Source of the DNA: Ornithinimicrobium cryptoxanthini | Lineage (GTDB): Bacteria > Actinomycetota > Actinomycetes > Actinomycetales > Dermatophilaceae | Reading direction: 5' to 3' | DNA length: 64,000 bases | Assembly (NCBI RefSeq): GCF_023923205.1 | Contig: NZ_CP099490.1 | Span: 558,001-622,000, forward strand | In this document: piece by piece, positions 16,881-25,458 of the stretch | Layout: every line of letters starts with the position of its first letter | How positions within the stretch are numbered: position 1 is the first letter of the stretch | Made by a program: the position numbers and the translations under genes | Notes under the pieces: generated by a model | Database searches by the model: none | Seen by the model: only the letters and a program-made list of their open reading frames with translations | What the model was told of the DNA's origin: nothing

Positions 16881-17945
16881 GTGACTCACGTGACCAGCAC
16901 ACCCGACAGCAGCACACCGGACCGCCCGGCCCGGGTGCCCAGCCCGCTCCTAGGGCGCCCCGGAGCCGTCGAGGGCTCTGGCGCCGACGCCGGCGTGGCC
17001 GCACACTACGGCGACCCGCACCGCGAGCAGCGTCTCCTGGCTGAGGGGCTGGCGGTCGTGGACCTCTCGCACCTGGCAGTGCTGACCGTCACCGGCCCGG
17101 ACCGGCTCAGCTGGCTGCACTCCCTGACCAGCCAGGCCCTGACCAACCTGGCTCCTCGCACCTCCACGGAGTCCTTGATCCTCTCGCCGAAGGGCCATAT
17201 CGAGCACGCCCTCGAGGTGGTCGACGACGGTGCCACGACCTGGTTGGTGACCGAGCGCGACACTGCTCCCGCTGCGCAGGCCTGGCTCGAGTCGATGCGC
17301 TTCATGCTGCGGGTCGAGGTCGCGGACCGCACCGACGACTTCGCCGTCGTGGGCGAGTCGGTCGCCAGGGAGGGCGCCGAGGGTGAGCCGATCGCCTGGG
17401 TCGACCACTGGCCGGGACCGATCGGCGACACCGCGCTCTATGGCCCGGCAGAGGGCCACCCGGGCGCCAACCGTCCGTGGCGCCACGTCCTGGTCCCTCG
17501 CGAGGAGCTGGTGGACTATGTGGGGGAGCAGTCCCTGTCAGGCACCTGGGCGGCCGAGGCGCTGCGGGTCGCGGCCTGGCGCCCCAGGGTCGGTGCCGAG
17601 ACCGACCACCGCACGATCGCGCACGAGCTGGACCTGCTGCGCACCGGGGTGCACCTGCACAAGGGCTGCTATCGGGGGCAGGAGACCATCGCCCGCGTGC
17701 ACAACCTCGGCCGACCCCCACGGCGCCTGGTCTTCCTGCACCTCGACGGCTCGGGGCACGTCCTGCCCGAGCCCGGTGACGAGCTGCGCCTGGGCGACAA
17801 GGTCGTGGGCCGGCTGACCACGGTGGCCCGGCACTACGAGGACGGCCCGATCGCGCTCGCGGTGGTCAAACGCAACACCGACCCCGCGGCCGTGCTCACC
17901 TCCGGCCCGACCAGCGCGGCACAGACGGTGGTCGTCGCTCCCTGA
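16881..17945 (+). CDS. ygfZ: Folate-binding YgfZ/IBA57-type protein
   Basis: 354-residue homologue of the glycine-cleavage T-protein fold that helps assemble or repair Fe-S clusters using folate. The hallmark motif is HKGCYRGQETIARVHNLGRPPRRL (about residues 258-281; the K-G-C-Y-x-G-Q-E core holds the functional Cys). The N-terminal domain shows VVDLSHLAVLTVTGPDRLSWLHSL, typical of the family. GTG 16881 is preferred because TACCGT lies seven bases upstream; GTG 16872 or 16890 are alternatives. A hairpin terminator follows. Confidence 0.88.
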   Translation: MTHVTSTPDSSTPDRPARVPSPLLGRPGAVEGSGADAGVAAHYGDPHREQRLLAEGLAVVDLSHLAVLTVTGPDRLSWLHSLTSQALTNLAPRTSTESLILSPKGHIEHALEVVDDGATTWLVTERDTAPAAQAWLESMRFMLRVEVADRTDDFAVVGESVAREGAEGEPIAWVDHWPGPIGDTALYGPAEGHPGANRPWRHVLVPREELVDYVGEQSLSGTWAAEALRVAAWRPRVGAETDHRTIAHELDLLRTGVHLHKGCYRGQETIARVHNLGRPPRRLVFLHLDGSGHVLPEPGDELRLGDKVVGRLTTVARHYEDGPIALAVVKRNTDPAAVLTSGPTSAAQTVVVAP

Positions 17946-17953
17946 CGGTTCTC

Positions 17954-17988
17954 GACCACGGCCTCCCGGGGCAGGTGGGGCCGTGGTC
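17954..17988 (+). terminator. Hairpin terminator after ygfZ
   Basis: GACCACGGCC (17954-17963) and GGCCGTGGTC (17979-17988) form a perfect 10-bp stem with a 15-base loop, starting 9 bases after the stop. No T-tract, as usual in high-GC Actinobacteria. Confidence 0.6.
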
Positions 17989-18006
17989 ACCTGAAAGGAT
18001 GCGGGC

Positions 18007-18846
18007 ATGGCCGCAACGACGCTGATCACGGTCGCGCCCACCGGTGCCGAGACCGCCAAGTCCGACTTCCCGCAGCTGCCGACCACGCTCGAGGAGCTCG
18101 TCGAGACCGCTCTGGCGTGTCAGGAGGTCGGGGCCGGGCTGATCCACGTGCACGTGCGCGGCGCCGACCACAGGCCGACGCTCGACGCGGTCCGCCTCAG
18201 GGACACCGTCCAGGCGCTGCGGGAACAGACCGACCTGGTCGTCCAGCTCTCCACCGGTGGGTCGGTGCACGATCCGCTGGAGCAACGGCTGACGGTCCTC
18301 GAGGCGGAGCCCGACTCCTGCAGCCTGACCTGCGGCACGACCAACTTCGGTGACGACGTCTTCCTCAACCCCTATCCCTTCATGAGCCAGCTCTACACCC
18401 AGGCGCAGGAGCGCGAGGTCGTCCCGGAGTTCGAGCTGTTCGACCTGGGGCACGTGCACGCGCTGCGGCGGCTGATCGATGAGCACGGGCTGCCCTACGG
18501 CGGCAAGGTCCACGTCGACTTCGTCACCAACGTGCCCGGCGGCATGCCCGGCACGGTCGCGGCGCTGACCGCGGGGTTGCAGGCGCTGCCGGAGGAGGTC
18601 ACCAGCTGGTCGGCCACCGGCATCGGGCGGGCCCACCTGCCGATCGCCGCAGCAGCGCTGGCCGCGGGAGGCCACCTGCGCGTCGGCATGGAGGACAACC
18701 TGATGATGGCCCGCGGCCAGCAGGTCCAGCACAACCGCGAGCTGGTCGCGCGCGTCGCTGAGCTGGCCACCCTGATGCAGCGGCCACCGATGTCCACCGA
18801 CGACGCCCGAGCCCTGCTCGGCGTGAAGGAGCGACGCCGACGCTGA
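18007..18846 (+). CDS. DUF849/BKACE-family beta-keto acid cleavage enzyme
   Basis: 279-residue TIM-barrel enzyme of the 3-keto-5-aminohexanoate cleavage family, which condenses a beta-keto acid with acetyl-CoA. Zn-binding histidines are seen in GLIHVHVRG near residues 45-49. Other family features are CSLTCGTTNFGDD, VPEFELFDLGHVHALRRL (conserved Glu) and a C-terminal GGHLRVGMEDNLMMARG. The ATG follows AAAGGA at 7 bases. It stands alone between hairpins, so its substrate cannot be inferred from neighbours. Confidence 0.85.
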   Translation: MAATTLITVAPTGAETAKSDFPQLPTTLEELVETALACQEVGAGLIHVHVRGADHRPTLDAVRLRDTVQALREQTDLVVQLSTGGSVHDPLEQRLTVLEAEPDSCSLTCGTTNFGDDVFLNPYPFMSQLYTQAQEREVVPEFELFDLGHVHALRRLIDEHGLPYGGKVHVDFVTNVPGGMPGTVAALTAGLQALPEEVTSWSATGIGRAHLPIAAAALAAGGHLRVGMEDNLMMARGQQVQHNRELVARVAELATLMQRPPMSTDDARALLGVKERRRR

Positions 18847-18937
18847 CGAGCAGGCACTGCCCGGGCGGGCCGCACCGGTGCGCCAAGTGCTGGTGTGACG
18901 AAGGACTCACCGCTAAGCGCTAGCTCAGTTTGCATTC

Positions 18938-18955
18938 TGCTTGCAATTGCAAGCA
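18938..18955. promoter_or_regulatory. Perfect 18-bp palindromic operator before the HTH gene
   Basis: TGCTTGCAATTGCAAGCA is identical to its reverse complement and lies 10 bases before the ATG at 18966. In this GC-rich sequence such an AT-centred palindrome is unusual. The adjacent gene encodes a Cro/C1-type HTH protein, so autoregulation is the simplest reading. Confidence 0.75.
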
Positions 18956-18965
18956 CAATAGAGGC

Positions 18966-19364
18966 ATGAGTCGCCTACCCGTCCCTGACCTGGGGTCCTA
19001 CCTGCGTGAGCAGCGTGAGGCCGCCCAGATGTCAGTGCGTCAGGTGGCCAAGGCGGCAGGCATCAGCAACCCCTACCTCAGCCAGATCGAGCGGGGTCTG
19101 CGCAAGCCGAGCGCAGAGATCCTGCAGCAGCTCGCCAAGGGCCTGCGGATCTCGGCGGAGCAGCTCTATGTCCGCGCCGGGATCCTGGACGATCGCGCAG
19201 CGGGCGAGCGGGCCCAGGTGCCCCAGGACGTGACTGTCGCGATCCTGGCTGACGCGCGGCTCAACGACCGTCAGCGTCGGGTGCTGCTCGATGTCTATCG
19301 CTCGTTCGTCGGCGACGCTGCCGACGAGTCCGACGATCAGCCGGCGCCGCTGGCAGCTAACTGA
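18966..19364 (+). CDS. XRE-family HTH regulator (Rv0474-like)
   Basis: 132-residue DNA-binding protein. Residues about 8-68 are a Cro/C1-type HTH: LGSYLREQREAAQMSVRQVA, then AGISNPYLSQIERGLRKPS and LQQLAKGLRISAEQLYVRAG. The C-terminal region (TVAILADARLNDRQRRVLLDVYRSF) is helical and may dimerise. In M. tuberculosis the homologue Rv0474 also precedes hbhA, the same order as here. The ATG is preceded by GAGG and by a perfect palindrome, its likely own operator. It probably controls the HbhA-like gene 63 bases downstream. Confidence 0.88.
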   Translation: MSRLPVPDLGSYLREQREAAQMSVRQVAKAAGISNPYLSQIERGLRKPSAEILQQLAKGLRISAEQLYVRAGILDDRAAGERAQVPQDVTVAILADARLNDRQRRVLLDVYRSFVGDAADESDDQPAPLAAN

Positions 19365-19427
19365 TCACGCCTATGACTACCGGCGCCGACCGCGACCGGA
19401 ACTGACCACAACACACGAGGAGTTCAC

Positions 19428-20771
19428 ATGAACGCCATCCAGAAGATCCAGAGGGACGCCGTCAAGGCCGCCGGCTCCGTGACCGGCGAGGCCGCCAAGC
19501 GCGTCGACGAGGTGACCGTCGAGGTCTCCAAGCAGTCCGCGGCTGCCCGCGCAGAGGCCACCCGCGTCGTCACCGACGCGACCCCGCTCTATGCCGCCGT
19601 CGGCCTGACCGACACGGTCGTCGAGCGCGCTCGCGAGACCGTCAACGAGACCGTCGCCAGGGCTGGCAAGGTCGGCAAGGCGCTGACCCCCAAGGCGATC
19701 AGCAAGGCCGTCACCAAGCGGGCCAACGAGGTCACCAAGAAGGCCGAGGCGCTCCCGGGCGATGCCCGCAGCAACGTCACCGATGGCCTGGGCAAGGTCC
19801 AGGACGGCTATCAGGAGCTGGCCGAGCGTGGCCACGACCTGGTCGAGCGCGTCAAGGGCCAGAAGGCCACCAAGGACCTGACCAAGCAGGTCACCACCGT
19901 TGTCGAGCAGGGCCGTCAGTTCCTGGGCACCGCGTCCAAGGGCGTCACCAACACCCGCAGCACAGCCAAGGCCACCGTAACCCAGAGCCGTCGTCAGGCG
20001 GCCGGTGTCGTGGCCGACGTCGTGGCCGGTGAGGACGTCACCGTCGCCAAGAAGCCGGCGGCTCGCAAGGCCGTCACCAAGCCCGCAGCGAAGAAGTCCG
20101 TGAGCAAGGCTGCCGCGACCACGGGCGCCACCACCAAGAGCGCCAAGGCTGCCAGCAAGAGCAAGGCCACCAAGTCCGCCCCGAAGGCGACGGCCACCAA
20201 GGCTGCTCCGAAGGCGACGGCCACGAAGGCCAAGAGCACCACCAAGGCTGCTCCCAAGTCGACCTCCAGCACCAAGAGCACCACCACGGCTGCTCCCAAG
20301 TCGACGTCCAGCACCAAGAGCACCACCACGGCTGCTCCGAAGTCGACCTCCAGCACCAAGAGCACCACCACGGCTGCTCCGAAGTCGACCTCCAGCACCA
20401 AGAGCACCACCACGGCTGCTCCGAAGTCGACCTCCAGCACCAAGAGCACCACCGCGGCTGCTCCGAAGTCGACCTCCAGCACCAAGAGCACCACCGCGGC
20501 TGCTCCGAAGTCGACCTCCAGCACCAAGAGCACCACCGCGGCTGCTCCGAAGTCGACCTCCAGCACCAAGAGCACCACCACGGCTGCTCCGAAGTCGACG
20601 TCCAGCACCACCGACCCCGTGGCCCCGGCTGCCAAGCGCACGGTCACGACCGCACGCAACGCGACGGCCAACACCGTCGACGCGGCCCAGGACGTCGTCA
20701 CCGAGACCGCCAAGGCGGCCGACAAGGCCGTCGACGCGGCCCAGGCGACCGCCAACAAGGTCGGCGACTGA
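19428..20771 (+). CDS. HbhA-like Lys/Ala-rich protein with 14-residue tandem repeats
   Basis: 447-residue basic, low-complexity protein. Residues 1-205 are helical and coiled-coil-like (EAAKRVDEVTVEVSKQ, VNETVARAGKVGKALTP). From about 205 it becomes rich in Lys, Ala, Ser and Thr, including eight full copies of AAPKSTSSTKSTT(T/A) at residues 274-385 and a partial ninth. A helical amphipathic tail (ATANTVDAAQDVVTETAKAA) ends the protein. Position after an Rv0474-like regulator and before DUF2516 matches mycobacterial heparin-binding haemagglutinin HbhA, whose Lys/Ala tail binds heparan sulfate. Here the repeat is Ser/Thr-rich, closer to histone-like DNA-binding tails, so nucleoid binding is an alternative. 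ACGAGGAG precedes the ATG. Confidence 0.75.
   Translation: MNAIQKIQRDAVKAAGSVTGEAAKRVDEVTVEVSKQSAAARAEATRVVTDATPLYAAVGLTDTVVERARETVNETVARAGKVGKALTPKAISKAVTKRANEVTKKAEALPGDARSNVTDGLGKVQDGYQELAERGHDLVERVKGQKATKDLTKQVTTVVEQGRQFLGTASKGVTNTRSTAKATVTQSRRQAAGVVADVVAGEDVTVAKKPAARKAVTKPAAKKSVSKAAATTGATTKSAKAASKSKATKSAPKATATKAAPKATATKAKSTTKAAPKSTSSTKSTTTAAPKSTSSTKSTTTAAPKSTSSTKSTTTAAPKSTSSTKSTTTAAPKSTSSTKSTTAAAPKSTSSTKSTTAAAPKSTSSTKSTTAAAPKSTSSTKSTTTAAPKSTSSTTDPVAPAAKRTVTTARNATANTVDAAQDVVTETAKAADKAVDAAQATANKVGD
20247..20613 (+). repeat. 42-bp coding minisatellite (eight full units and a partial ninth)
   Basis: Units begin at 20247, 20289, 20331, 20373, 20415, 20457, 20499 and 20541, with a partial copy at 20583. 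They differ at a few positions (ccc/ccg for Pro, acg/gcg for the last codon, acc/acg for Thr). Period 42 keeps the frame, so copy-number change would add or remove 14 residues. Confidence 0.95.
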
Positions 20772-20787
20772 CCAACAGCACCACCTG

Positions 20788-20807
20788 AGGCCGGGCTACA
20801 CCGGCCT
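20788..20807 (+). terminator. Hairpin after the HbhA-like gene
   Basis: AGGCCGG and CCGGCCT form a perfect 7-bp stem around GCTACA, 16 bases after the stop. It separates the repeat-protein gene from the leaderless asparaginase gene. Confidence 0.55.
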
Positions 20808-20830
20808 GGCGACCACTGCGGTGGGGGAAC

Positions 20831-20836
20831 TAGGCT
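20831..20836 (+). promoter_or_regulatory. -10 box of predicted leaderless asparaginase transcript
   Basis: TAGGCT, seven bases, then GTG at 20844; no ribosome site between. Confidence 0.55.
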
Positions 20837-20843
20837 GCACGCC

Positions 20844-21827
20844 GTGACCCCACCGCAGTTGTCGTCTGAGCACCCCCTCCACGCTGCTCCCGTTGTGGCG
20901 CACCTGGAACGATCCGGCTTCGTCGAGTCCGTCCATCACGGGGTCGTCGCGGCCACCGGCACCGAGGGCGAGCTGGAGGTGTCGCTGGGACCGGTCGGTG
21001 TCCCGATCTTCCCGCGCTCGTCCAACAAGCCGGTGCAGACGGCCGCCATGGTCCGCCAGGGGCTCGACCTGCCCGGCCCGCTTCTCGCGCTGGTGAGCGC
21101 GAGCCACAACGGGGAGAGCTTCCATCGTGACGGCGTCCGCGAGATACTCGCCTCGGCCGGGTTGACCGAGGCCGCGCTGCAGAACACGCCGGACCGGCCG
21201 ATCTATCAGCCCGAGCGGGAGCGCTGGATCGCCGAGGGCCTGGCCCCCACCCCCATCGGTCAGAACTGCTCCGGCAAGCATGCTGGGATGCTGGCGACCT
21301 GCGTGATCAACGGCTGGGACACCGACAGCTACCGCGACCCCTCGCACCCACTCCAGGTCGCGATCGCCGAGACGTTGGCAGAACTGTCCGGCGAGAGCAT
21401 CGCGGCGACCGGGGTCGACGGCTGCGGAGCCCCCGTGATGGCCATCAGCACCGTCGGTCTCGCCCGGGCCTTCGGCCGGCTCGCCTCGTCGCCCGGCGAC
21501 AGCCCGGAGGGGCGGGTCGCCGCCAGCATCCGGGAGCACCCCGAATACCTCGGTGGGACCGATCGGGACGTCACCGCACTGATCGAGGGGGTGCCTGGCC
21601 TGGTCGCCAAGGACGGCGCCGAGGCGGTGTATGCCGTGGGGCTGGCTGACGGCCGCGGCGTCGCCGTCAAGATCACCGACGGCAACCAACGGGCCCGCAC
21701 CGTAGTCACCCGCGCCGCCCTCGTGGCCCTCGGCGTCACCGCGGACCTGTCGATGTTGGACGCGGACCCCGTCCTCGGGCACGGCGACCCAGTCGGCTCG
21801 GTCACGGCCGTCGGCTTCGACGCCTGA
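20844..21827 (+). CDS. L-asparaginase II family protein (Rhizobium etli AnsA type)
   Basis: 327-residue putative cytoplasmic asparaginase of the thermolabile R. etli type, unrelated to E. coli AnsA/B. Family motifs are RSSNKPVQTAAMV, ALVSASHNGESFHRDGVREI, GQNCSGKHAGMLATCV (Cys and Lys implicated in catalysis) and GVDGCGAPVMAISTVGLA. No signal peptide. The GTG start has a TAGGCT box seven bases upstream, implying a leaderless mRNA. The dtd gene starts 3 bases after its stop. Confidence 0.87.
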   Translation: MTPPQLSSEHPLHAAPVVAHLERSGFVESVHHGVVAATGTEGELEVSLGPVGVPIFPRSSNKPVQTAAMVRQGLDLPGPLLALVSASHNGESFHRDGVREILASAGLTEAALQNTPDRPIYQPERERWIAEGLAPTPIGQNCSGKHAGMLATCVINGWDTDSYRDPSHPLQVAIAETLAELSGESIAATGVDGCGAPVMAISTVGLARAFGRLASSPGDSPEGRVAASIREHPEYLGGTDRDVTALIEGVPGLVAKDGAEAVYAVGLADGRGVAVKITDGNQRARTVVTRAALVALGVTADLSMLDADPVLGHGDPVGSVTAVGFDA

Positions 21828-21830
21828 CCC

Positions 21831-22256
21831 GTGCGTGCCGTCCTGCAGCGCGTCGCCCGGGCCAGCGTCTCGGTGGACGGACGCGTCATCGGTGCCATCG
21901 AGCGACCTGGCCTCCTGGCGTTAGTGGCCGCCACCCACGACGACGGTCCCGAGGACGTCGAGCGGATGGCCCGCAAGATCGCCGAGCTGCGGATCCTCCC
22001 GGACGAGTCGTCGGTGGTCGACAGCCAGGCCGCCGTCCTGGTTGTCAGCCAGTTCACGCTCTACGGCGACACGCGCAAGGGCCGACGCCCGGGCTGGTCG
22101 CAGGCGGCCCCCGGCCCGGTGGCCGAGCCGCTCGTCGAGGCGGTCGTCCAGGCCCTGCGCACACGGGGGCTCGAGGTCGCCACGGGGCAGTTCGGTGCCT
22201 ACATGCAGGTCGAGCTGGTCAACGACGGCCCGTTCACCGTCCTGGTCGACACCTAA
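21831..22256 (+). CDS. dtd: D-aminoacyl-tRNA deacylase
   Basis: 141-residue proofreading enzyme that hydrolyses D-amino acids mischarged on tRNA. It has the DTD signature [20 protein letters not shown] (catalytic Thr in QFTLYG) and the C-terminal [11 protein letters not shown] carrying the Gly-cis-Pro motif. Full length for the family. The GTG start lies 3 bases after the asparaginase stop, so they are cotranscribed. The pair is inserted between hbhA-like and DUF2516 genes that are adjacent in mycobacteria. Confidence 0.95.
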   Translation: MRAVLQRVARASVSVDGRVIGAIERPGLLALVAATHDDGPEDVERMARKIAELRILPDESSVVDSQAAVLVVSQFTLYGDTRKGRRPGWSQAAPGPVAEPLVEAVVQALRTRGLEVATGQFGAYMQVELVNDGPFTVLVDT

Positions 22257-22274
22257 GTGGCGGGCCCTGGCGAT

Positions 22275-22280
22275 TACGCT
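22275..22280 (+). promoter_or_regulatory. -10 box of predicted leaderless DUF2516 transcript
   Basis: TACGCT, six bases, then ATG at 22287. It lies just after the dtd stop, so the gene can be expressed separately. Confidence 0.5.
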
Positions 22281-22286
22281 GGGACC

Positions 22287-22619
22287 ATGCCGACCTTCCT
22301 CGACGTCCAGCAGTGGGTCGGCCTGGCGCTCGGCGCCCTCGCCCTCGGCATCCAGGTCTGGGCGCTGGTCGATGCGCTGCTGACCCGGGCCGATGCCTTC
22401 GTCGCTGCCAGCAAGCGGACCAAAGGCTTCTGGGTGGCGGTCACCGGTGTCGCCAGCGCCATCGGCTTCTTCCACCTCCAGCAGCCGTTCGGGCTGTTCA
22501 ACCTGATCGCGATCGTCGCGGCGGGGGTCTATCTGACCGACGTGCGCCCCGCCGTCGCGCAGCTGCGTCGCGGTGGGGGACGCAGCAGCTCCTCACGCGG
22601 GCCCTACGGTCCTTGGTGA
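22287..22619 (+). CDS. DUF2516 small membrane protein
   Basis: 110-residue protein with two to three hydrophobic segments (VGLALGALALGIQVWALVDA, FWVAVTGVASAIGFF, LFNLIAIVAAGVYL) and a basic Ser/Arg C-terminus. It matches the DUF2516 family, encoded just after hbhA in mycobacteria (Rv0476). Function unknown. ATG 22287 is preferred over an upstream GTG at 22257 because of the TACGCT box six bases before and a better N-terminus (MPTFLDVQQWV). Confidence 0.85.
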   Translation: MPTFLDVQQWVGLALGALALGIQVWALVDALLTRADAFVAASKRTKGFWVAVTGVASAIGFFHLQQPFGLFNLIAIVAAGVYLTDVRPAVAQLRRGGGRSSSSRGPYGPW

Positions 22620-22805
22620 CCCCTCCGCATACCGCCCTGGTGGGTGGCGCTCGCCGAGGTCCTTCCCGGGGCAGTTCTGCAGGTGCTGCCCCGGGTGGCA
22701 TTATGTGGGAGCATCGAGCCCACGTCCGTGACCTGGTGGGCCACTTCCTGACACACGCGCACCCGTGATCGATCGAGCGCACCGGCCCACCTCGGGGGAG
22801 ACCTG

Positions 22806-23258
22806 ATGAGCGAGCAGCACACGACCCACCACGTCGACACCCCTGAGCAGCTGGCCAAGGCAGCCAGCGCACAGGTGACCGAGCCCTCACCGCAGGCCTA
22901 TCGCGACCGCACCCAGGACGTCTTCGTCATCGAGCGGCCCTGGGGCGAGTTCCAGCAGTTCGCCACCAACGAGACCGTGACCGTCAAGACGGTGACCATC
23001 AGGCCGGGACAGCGCCTGTCGCTGCAGCATCACGCCGAGCGCAACGAGATGTGGCAGGTCCTGGACCACCCGATCGACGTCACCCTGGGGGAGCGGACCT
23101 GGGCGGCGCAACCGGGCGAGCTGATCTGGGTGCCGGTCGGCACGCTGCACCGGATGGGCAACTCCGGCGACCAGCCCGCGCGCATCCTCGAGCTCGCCTT
23201 CGGCGACTTTGACGAGGGCGACATCACCAGGGTCGAGGACGACTACCGGCGCGACTAG
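22806..23258 (+). CDS. Cupin protein, phosphomannose isomerase type II C-terminal-like
   Basis: 150-residue single cupin domain. It resembles the isomerase half of bifunctional mannose-1-phosphate guanylyltransferase/phosphomannose isomerase: PWGEFQQFATNETVTVKTVT, PGQRLSLQHHAERNEMWQVL (metal-binding His-His-Glu) and GELIWVPVGTLHRMGN (second His). No guanylyltransferase domain is present, so it may be a stand-alone sugar-phosphate isomerase. The ATG follows GGGGGAGACCTG. It converges on the methyltransferase gene, overlapping by 4 bases. Confidence 0.85.
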   Translation: MSEQHTTHHVDTPEQLAKAASAQVTEPSPQAYRDRTQDVFVIERPWGEFQQFATNETVTVKTVTIRPGQRLSLQHHAERNEMWQVLDHPIDVTLGERTWAAQPGELIWVPVGTLHRMGNSGDQPARILELAFGDFDEGDITRVEDDYRRD

Positions 23259-24082
23259 TCCCTGGGGGCGACCGCGTCCCAGGCGATCTCGAGCTCTCCC
23301 AGCCGCCAGCGGTGCCGCGTGCCGAGCACCGGCCAGCCGAGGGTTCGCAGGTCTGCGACCGCAGCCAGGAAGCGCTGCCGGGCACCGTATGCCGCGTGGC
23401 CGGCCGCCCTGGCCCACGCACCGTCCAGGTCGGTCATGAGGGTGTGGACCCGCTCGCCGGGGACGTTGCGGTGGATCAGCACCTTGGGCAGGCGCTCAGC
23501 CACCACCGACGGCTCGGCCACGTCTCGCAGCCGCCAGGACAGCGTCAGGGACCGTGGCTGCGGGCCGCCGTCCGGTCCGCGACGCACATCGACCCACGCG
23601 CCGAGACGGCCCAGCTCGTTGCACGTGCCCTCCATGAGTGCCCCGTGTGGTGCCAGCCGGTCGACCATCCTGGACCAGGCCGGCAGGACCTGCTCCTCGT
23701 CATACTGCCGCAGGACGTTGAACGCCCGGACGAGCAGCGGTGACCGCCCACCGGGCAGCGGCACCTCGAAGCCGCCGAGGGCAAAGCTGAGCCCGGGCGG
23801 GTCCGCGTGCGGAGCAGCCGCCCGGACCCGTTCCTGGTCGATCTCCAACCCCAGGACCTGCACGTCCCGACGCACGACTGCCACCCGGGCCGCCAGCTCC
23901 ACGGTTGTCACGGGGTGCGCGCCATAACCGAGGTCGACCACGACGGGCGAGGGCGGGGCCGCCCGCAGCAGCGGACCATAGGTGTGCACCAGCCAGCGGT
24001 CAGCGCGCCGCAACCGGTTGGGGTTGGTCGTGCCGCGCGTCAGGGTCCCGACGGGGCGGCTCGGCCTGGGTGCACCTCTCAC
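23255..24082 (-). CDS. Class I SAM-dependent methyltransferase, substrate unknown
   Basis: 275-residue protein with a Rossmann-like methyltransferase core. Motif I is VVVDLGYGAHPVTTVELA (about residues 47-64), with an acidic residue closing strand 2 in VLGLEIDQERV. The N-terminus is Arg-rich, including GTTNPNRLRRADRW. I cannot assign a substrate. GTG 24082 lies six bases from a TAGGTT box on the minus strand, so the mRNA is probably leaderless. It is divergent from mshA with 65 bases between starts, and its 3' end overlaps the convergent cupin gene. Confidence 0.75.
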   Translation of the reverse strand: MRGAPRPSRPVGTLTRGTTNPNRLRRADRWLVHTYGPLLRAAPPSPVVVDLGYGAHPVTTVELAARVAVVRRDVQVLGLEIDQERVRAAAPHADPPGLSFALGGFEVPLPGGRSPLLVRAFNVLRQYDEEQVLPAWSRMVDRLAPHGALMEGTCNELGRLGAWVDVRRGPDGGPQPRSLTLSWRLRDVAEPSVVAERLPKVLIHRNVPGERVHTLMTDLDGAWARAAGHAAYGARQRFLAAVADLRTLGWPVLGTRHRWRLGELEIAWDAVAPRD

Positions 24083-24088
24083 GGCACC

Positions 24089-24094
24089 AACCTA
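24089..24094 (-). promoter_or_regulatory. -10 box of predicted leaderless methyltransferase transcript
   Basis: Minus-strand TAGGTT, six bases, then GTG (24082-24080). Confidence 0.5.
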
Positions 24095-24147
24095 GACGTC
24101 GTGCAAGACTCGACAGGCAATGACCGCGCAGTCCAGGAGGGCAGTTC

Positions 24148-25458
24148 GTGAGTGAGAGCGACCGGATCGGTCGGGTGGCCATGCTGAGCGTGCACACCTC
24201 GCCGCTCGACCCCCCGGGCACGGGTGATGCCGGCGGCCTGAACGTCTATGTCGTCGAGACCGCGCGCCGGCTGGCGGCGCGCGGCACCGAGGTCGAGATC
24301 TTCACGCGGGCGACCGACGGCTCACTGCCCGAGACGGTGCGGCTGGGTCCCGGGATCCTGGTGCACCACGTGATGGCCGGGCCCTACGAGGGGCTCGCCA
24401 AGGACGACCTGCCCGGGCAGCTCTGCGCCTTCGCCGCAGGGGTCATGCGGACCGCGGCGGGCCGACCCGAGCGCTGGTATGACGTGGTCCACTCGCACTA
24501 CTGGCTCTCCGGCCAGGTGGGTTGGCTGGCGGCCGACCGGTGGAACGTGCCGCTGGTGCACACGATGCACACGATGGCCCGGGTCAAGAACGCCCTGCTC
24601 GCCGACGGCGACCGGGCCGAGCCCCCCGGGCGGGAGATCGGTGAGGCACAGGTCGTCGAGGCGGCCAGTGTGCTGGTGGCCAACACCGCCCAGGAGGCGG
24701 GCGATCTGGTGAGTCTGTATGACGCGGACCCGGCCAAGGTGCAGGTCGTCCCGCCCGGGGTCGACCTGGACCTCTTCCGTCCCGGTGACCAGGCCAGCTC
24801 GCGCCGGGCCGTGGGGCTGCCCGAGGGCGCGCTGGTCGTGGTCTTCGTGGGTCGCATCCAGCCGCTGAAGGCGCCCGACGTCCTGATCCGGGCGGCGTCC
24901 GAGATGATCCGGCGCGACCCGACGCTGCGGGAGCGGTTGGTGATCGGGGTGCTCGGCGGACCCTCCGGCTCCGGGCTGGAACGGCCCAGGGCGTTGCAGG
25001 AGCTGACCGCCGAGCTCGGGCTGACCGACGTGGTGCGCTTCGTGCCGCCGGTGGCCCGCACCGAGCTCGCCGACTGGTATCGCGCTGCCGATGTCGTGGC
25101 CGTGCCGAGCTACAACGAGTCGTTCGGGCTCGTCGCGGTGGAGGCGCTGGCCAGCGGCACCCCGGTGGTGGCTGCCGCGGTCGGTGGCCTGCCGGTGGCG
25201 GTCGGCGACGGCGGGGTCCTGGTCGACGGCCACGACCCGGAGCGCTGGGCCGACGAGATTGGCGCACTGCTCGCCGATGACGACCGGCGCCACGCCCTGG
25301 GCCGGGCGGCCGTGCAGCACGCGTCCGGATTCGGCTGGGACCGCACGGTCGACCTGCTCGAGCAGGTCTATCGCCAGGCTCGCGCCGACCAGGTGCGCGC
25401 CGGGCTGGACGGCCTGCAGGTGGTGCCGGGAGGCTCGCCCGTGCTGGTGTCGCCATGA
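24148..25458 (+). CDS. mshA: D-inositol-3-phosphate glycosyltransferase (first step of mycothiol synthesis)
   Basis: 436-residue GT4 glycosyltransferase joining GlcNAc from UDP-GlcNAc to inositol 3-phosphate. N-terminal domain: [24 protein letters not shown], the MshA signature loop; [30 protein letters not shown]-terminal GT-B domain: [17 protein letters not shown] and [22 protein letters not shown] with the EX7E nucleotide-sugar motif. The GTG start has AGGAGG at 24135-24140, seven bases away. The stop overlaps the YbjN-methyltransferase fusion as ATGA. Mycobacterial order mshA-ybjN-pgm-senX3-regX3 is largely preserved here. Confidence 0.95.
   Translation: MSESDRIGRVAMLSVHTSPLDPPGTGDAGGLNVYVVETARRLAARGTEVEIFTRATDGSLPETVRLGPGILVHHVMAGPYEGLAKDDLPGQLCAFAAGVMRTAAGRPERWYDVVHSHYWLSGQVGWLAADRWNVPLVHTMHTMARVKNALLADGDRAEPPGREIGEAQVVEAASVLVANTAQEAGDLVSLYDADPAKVQVVPPGVDLDLFRPGDQASSRRAVGLPEGALVVVFVGRIQPLKAPDVLIRAASEMIRRDPTLRERLVIGVLGGPSGSGLERPRALQELTAELGLTDVVRFVPPVARTELADWYRAADVVAVPSYNESFGLVAVEALASGTPVVAAAVGGLPVAVGDGGVLVDGHDPERWADEIGALLADDDRRHALGRAAVQHASGFGWDRTVDLLEQVYRQARADQVRAGLDGLQVVPGGSPVLVSP

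Noticed and set aside
20247..20613. 42-bp direct repeats as a CRISPR array
   Set aside because: Units are head to tail without spacers and lie in frame inside a protein gene.
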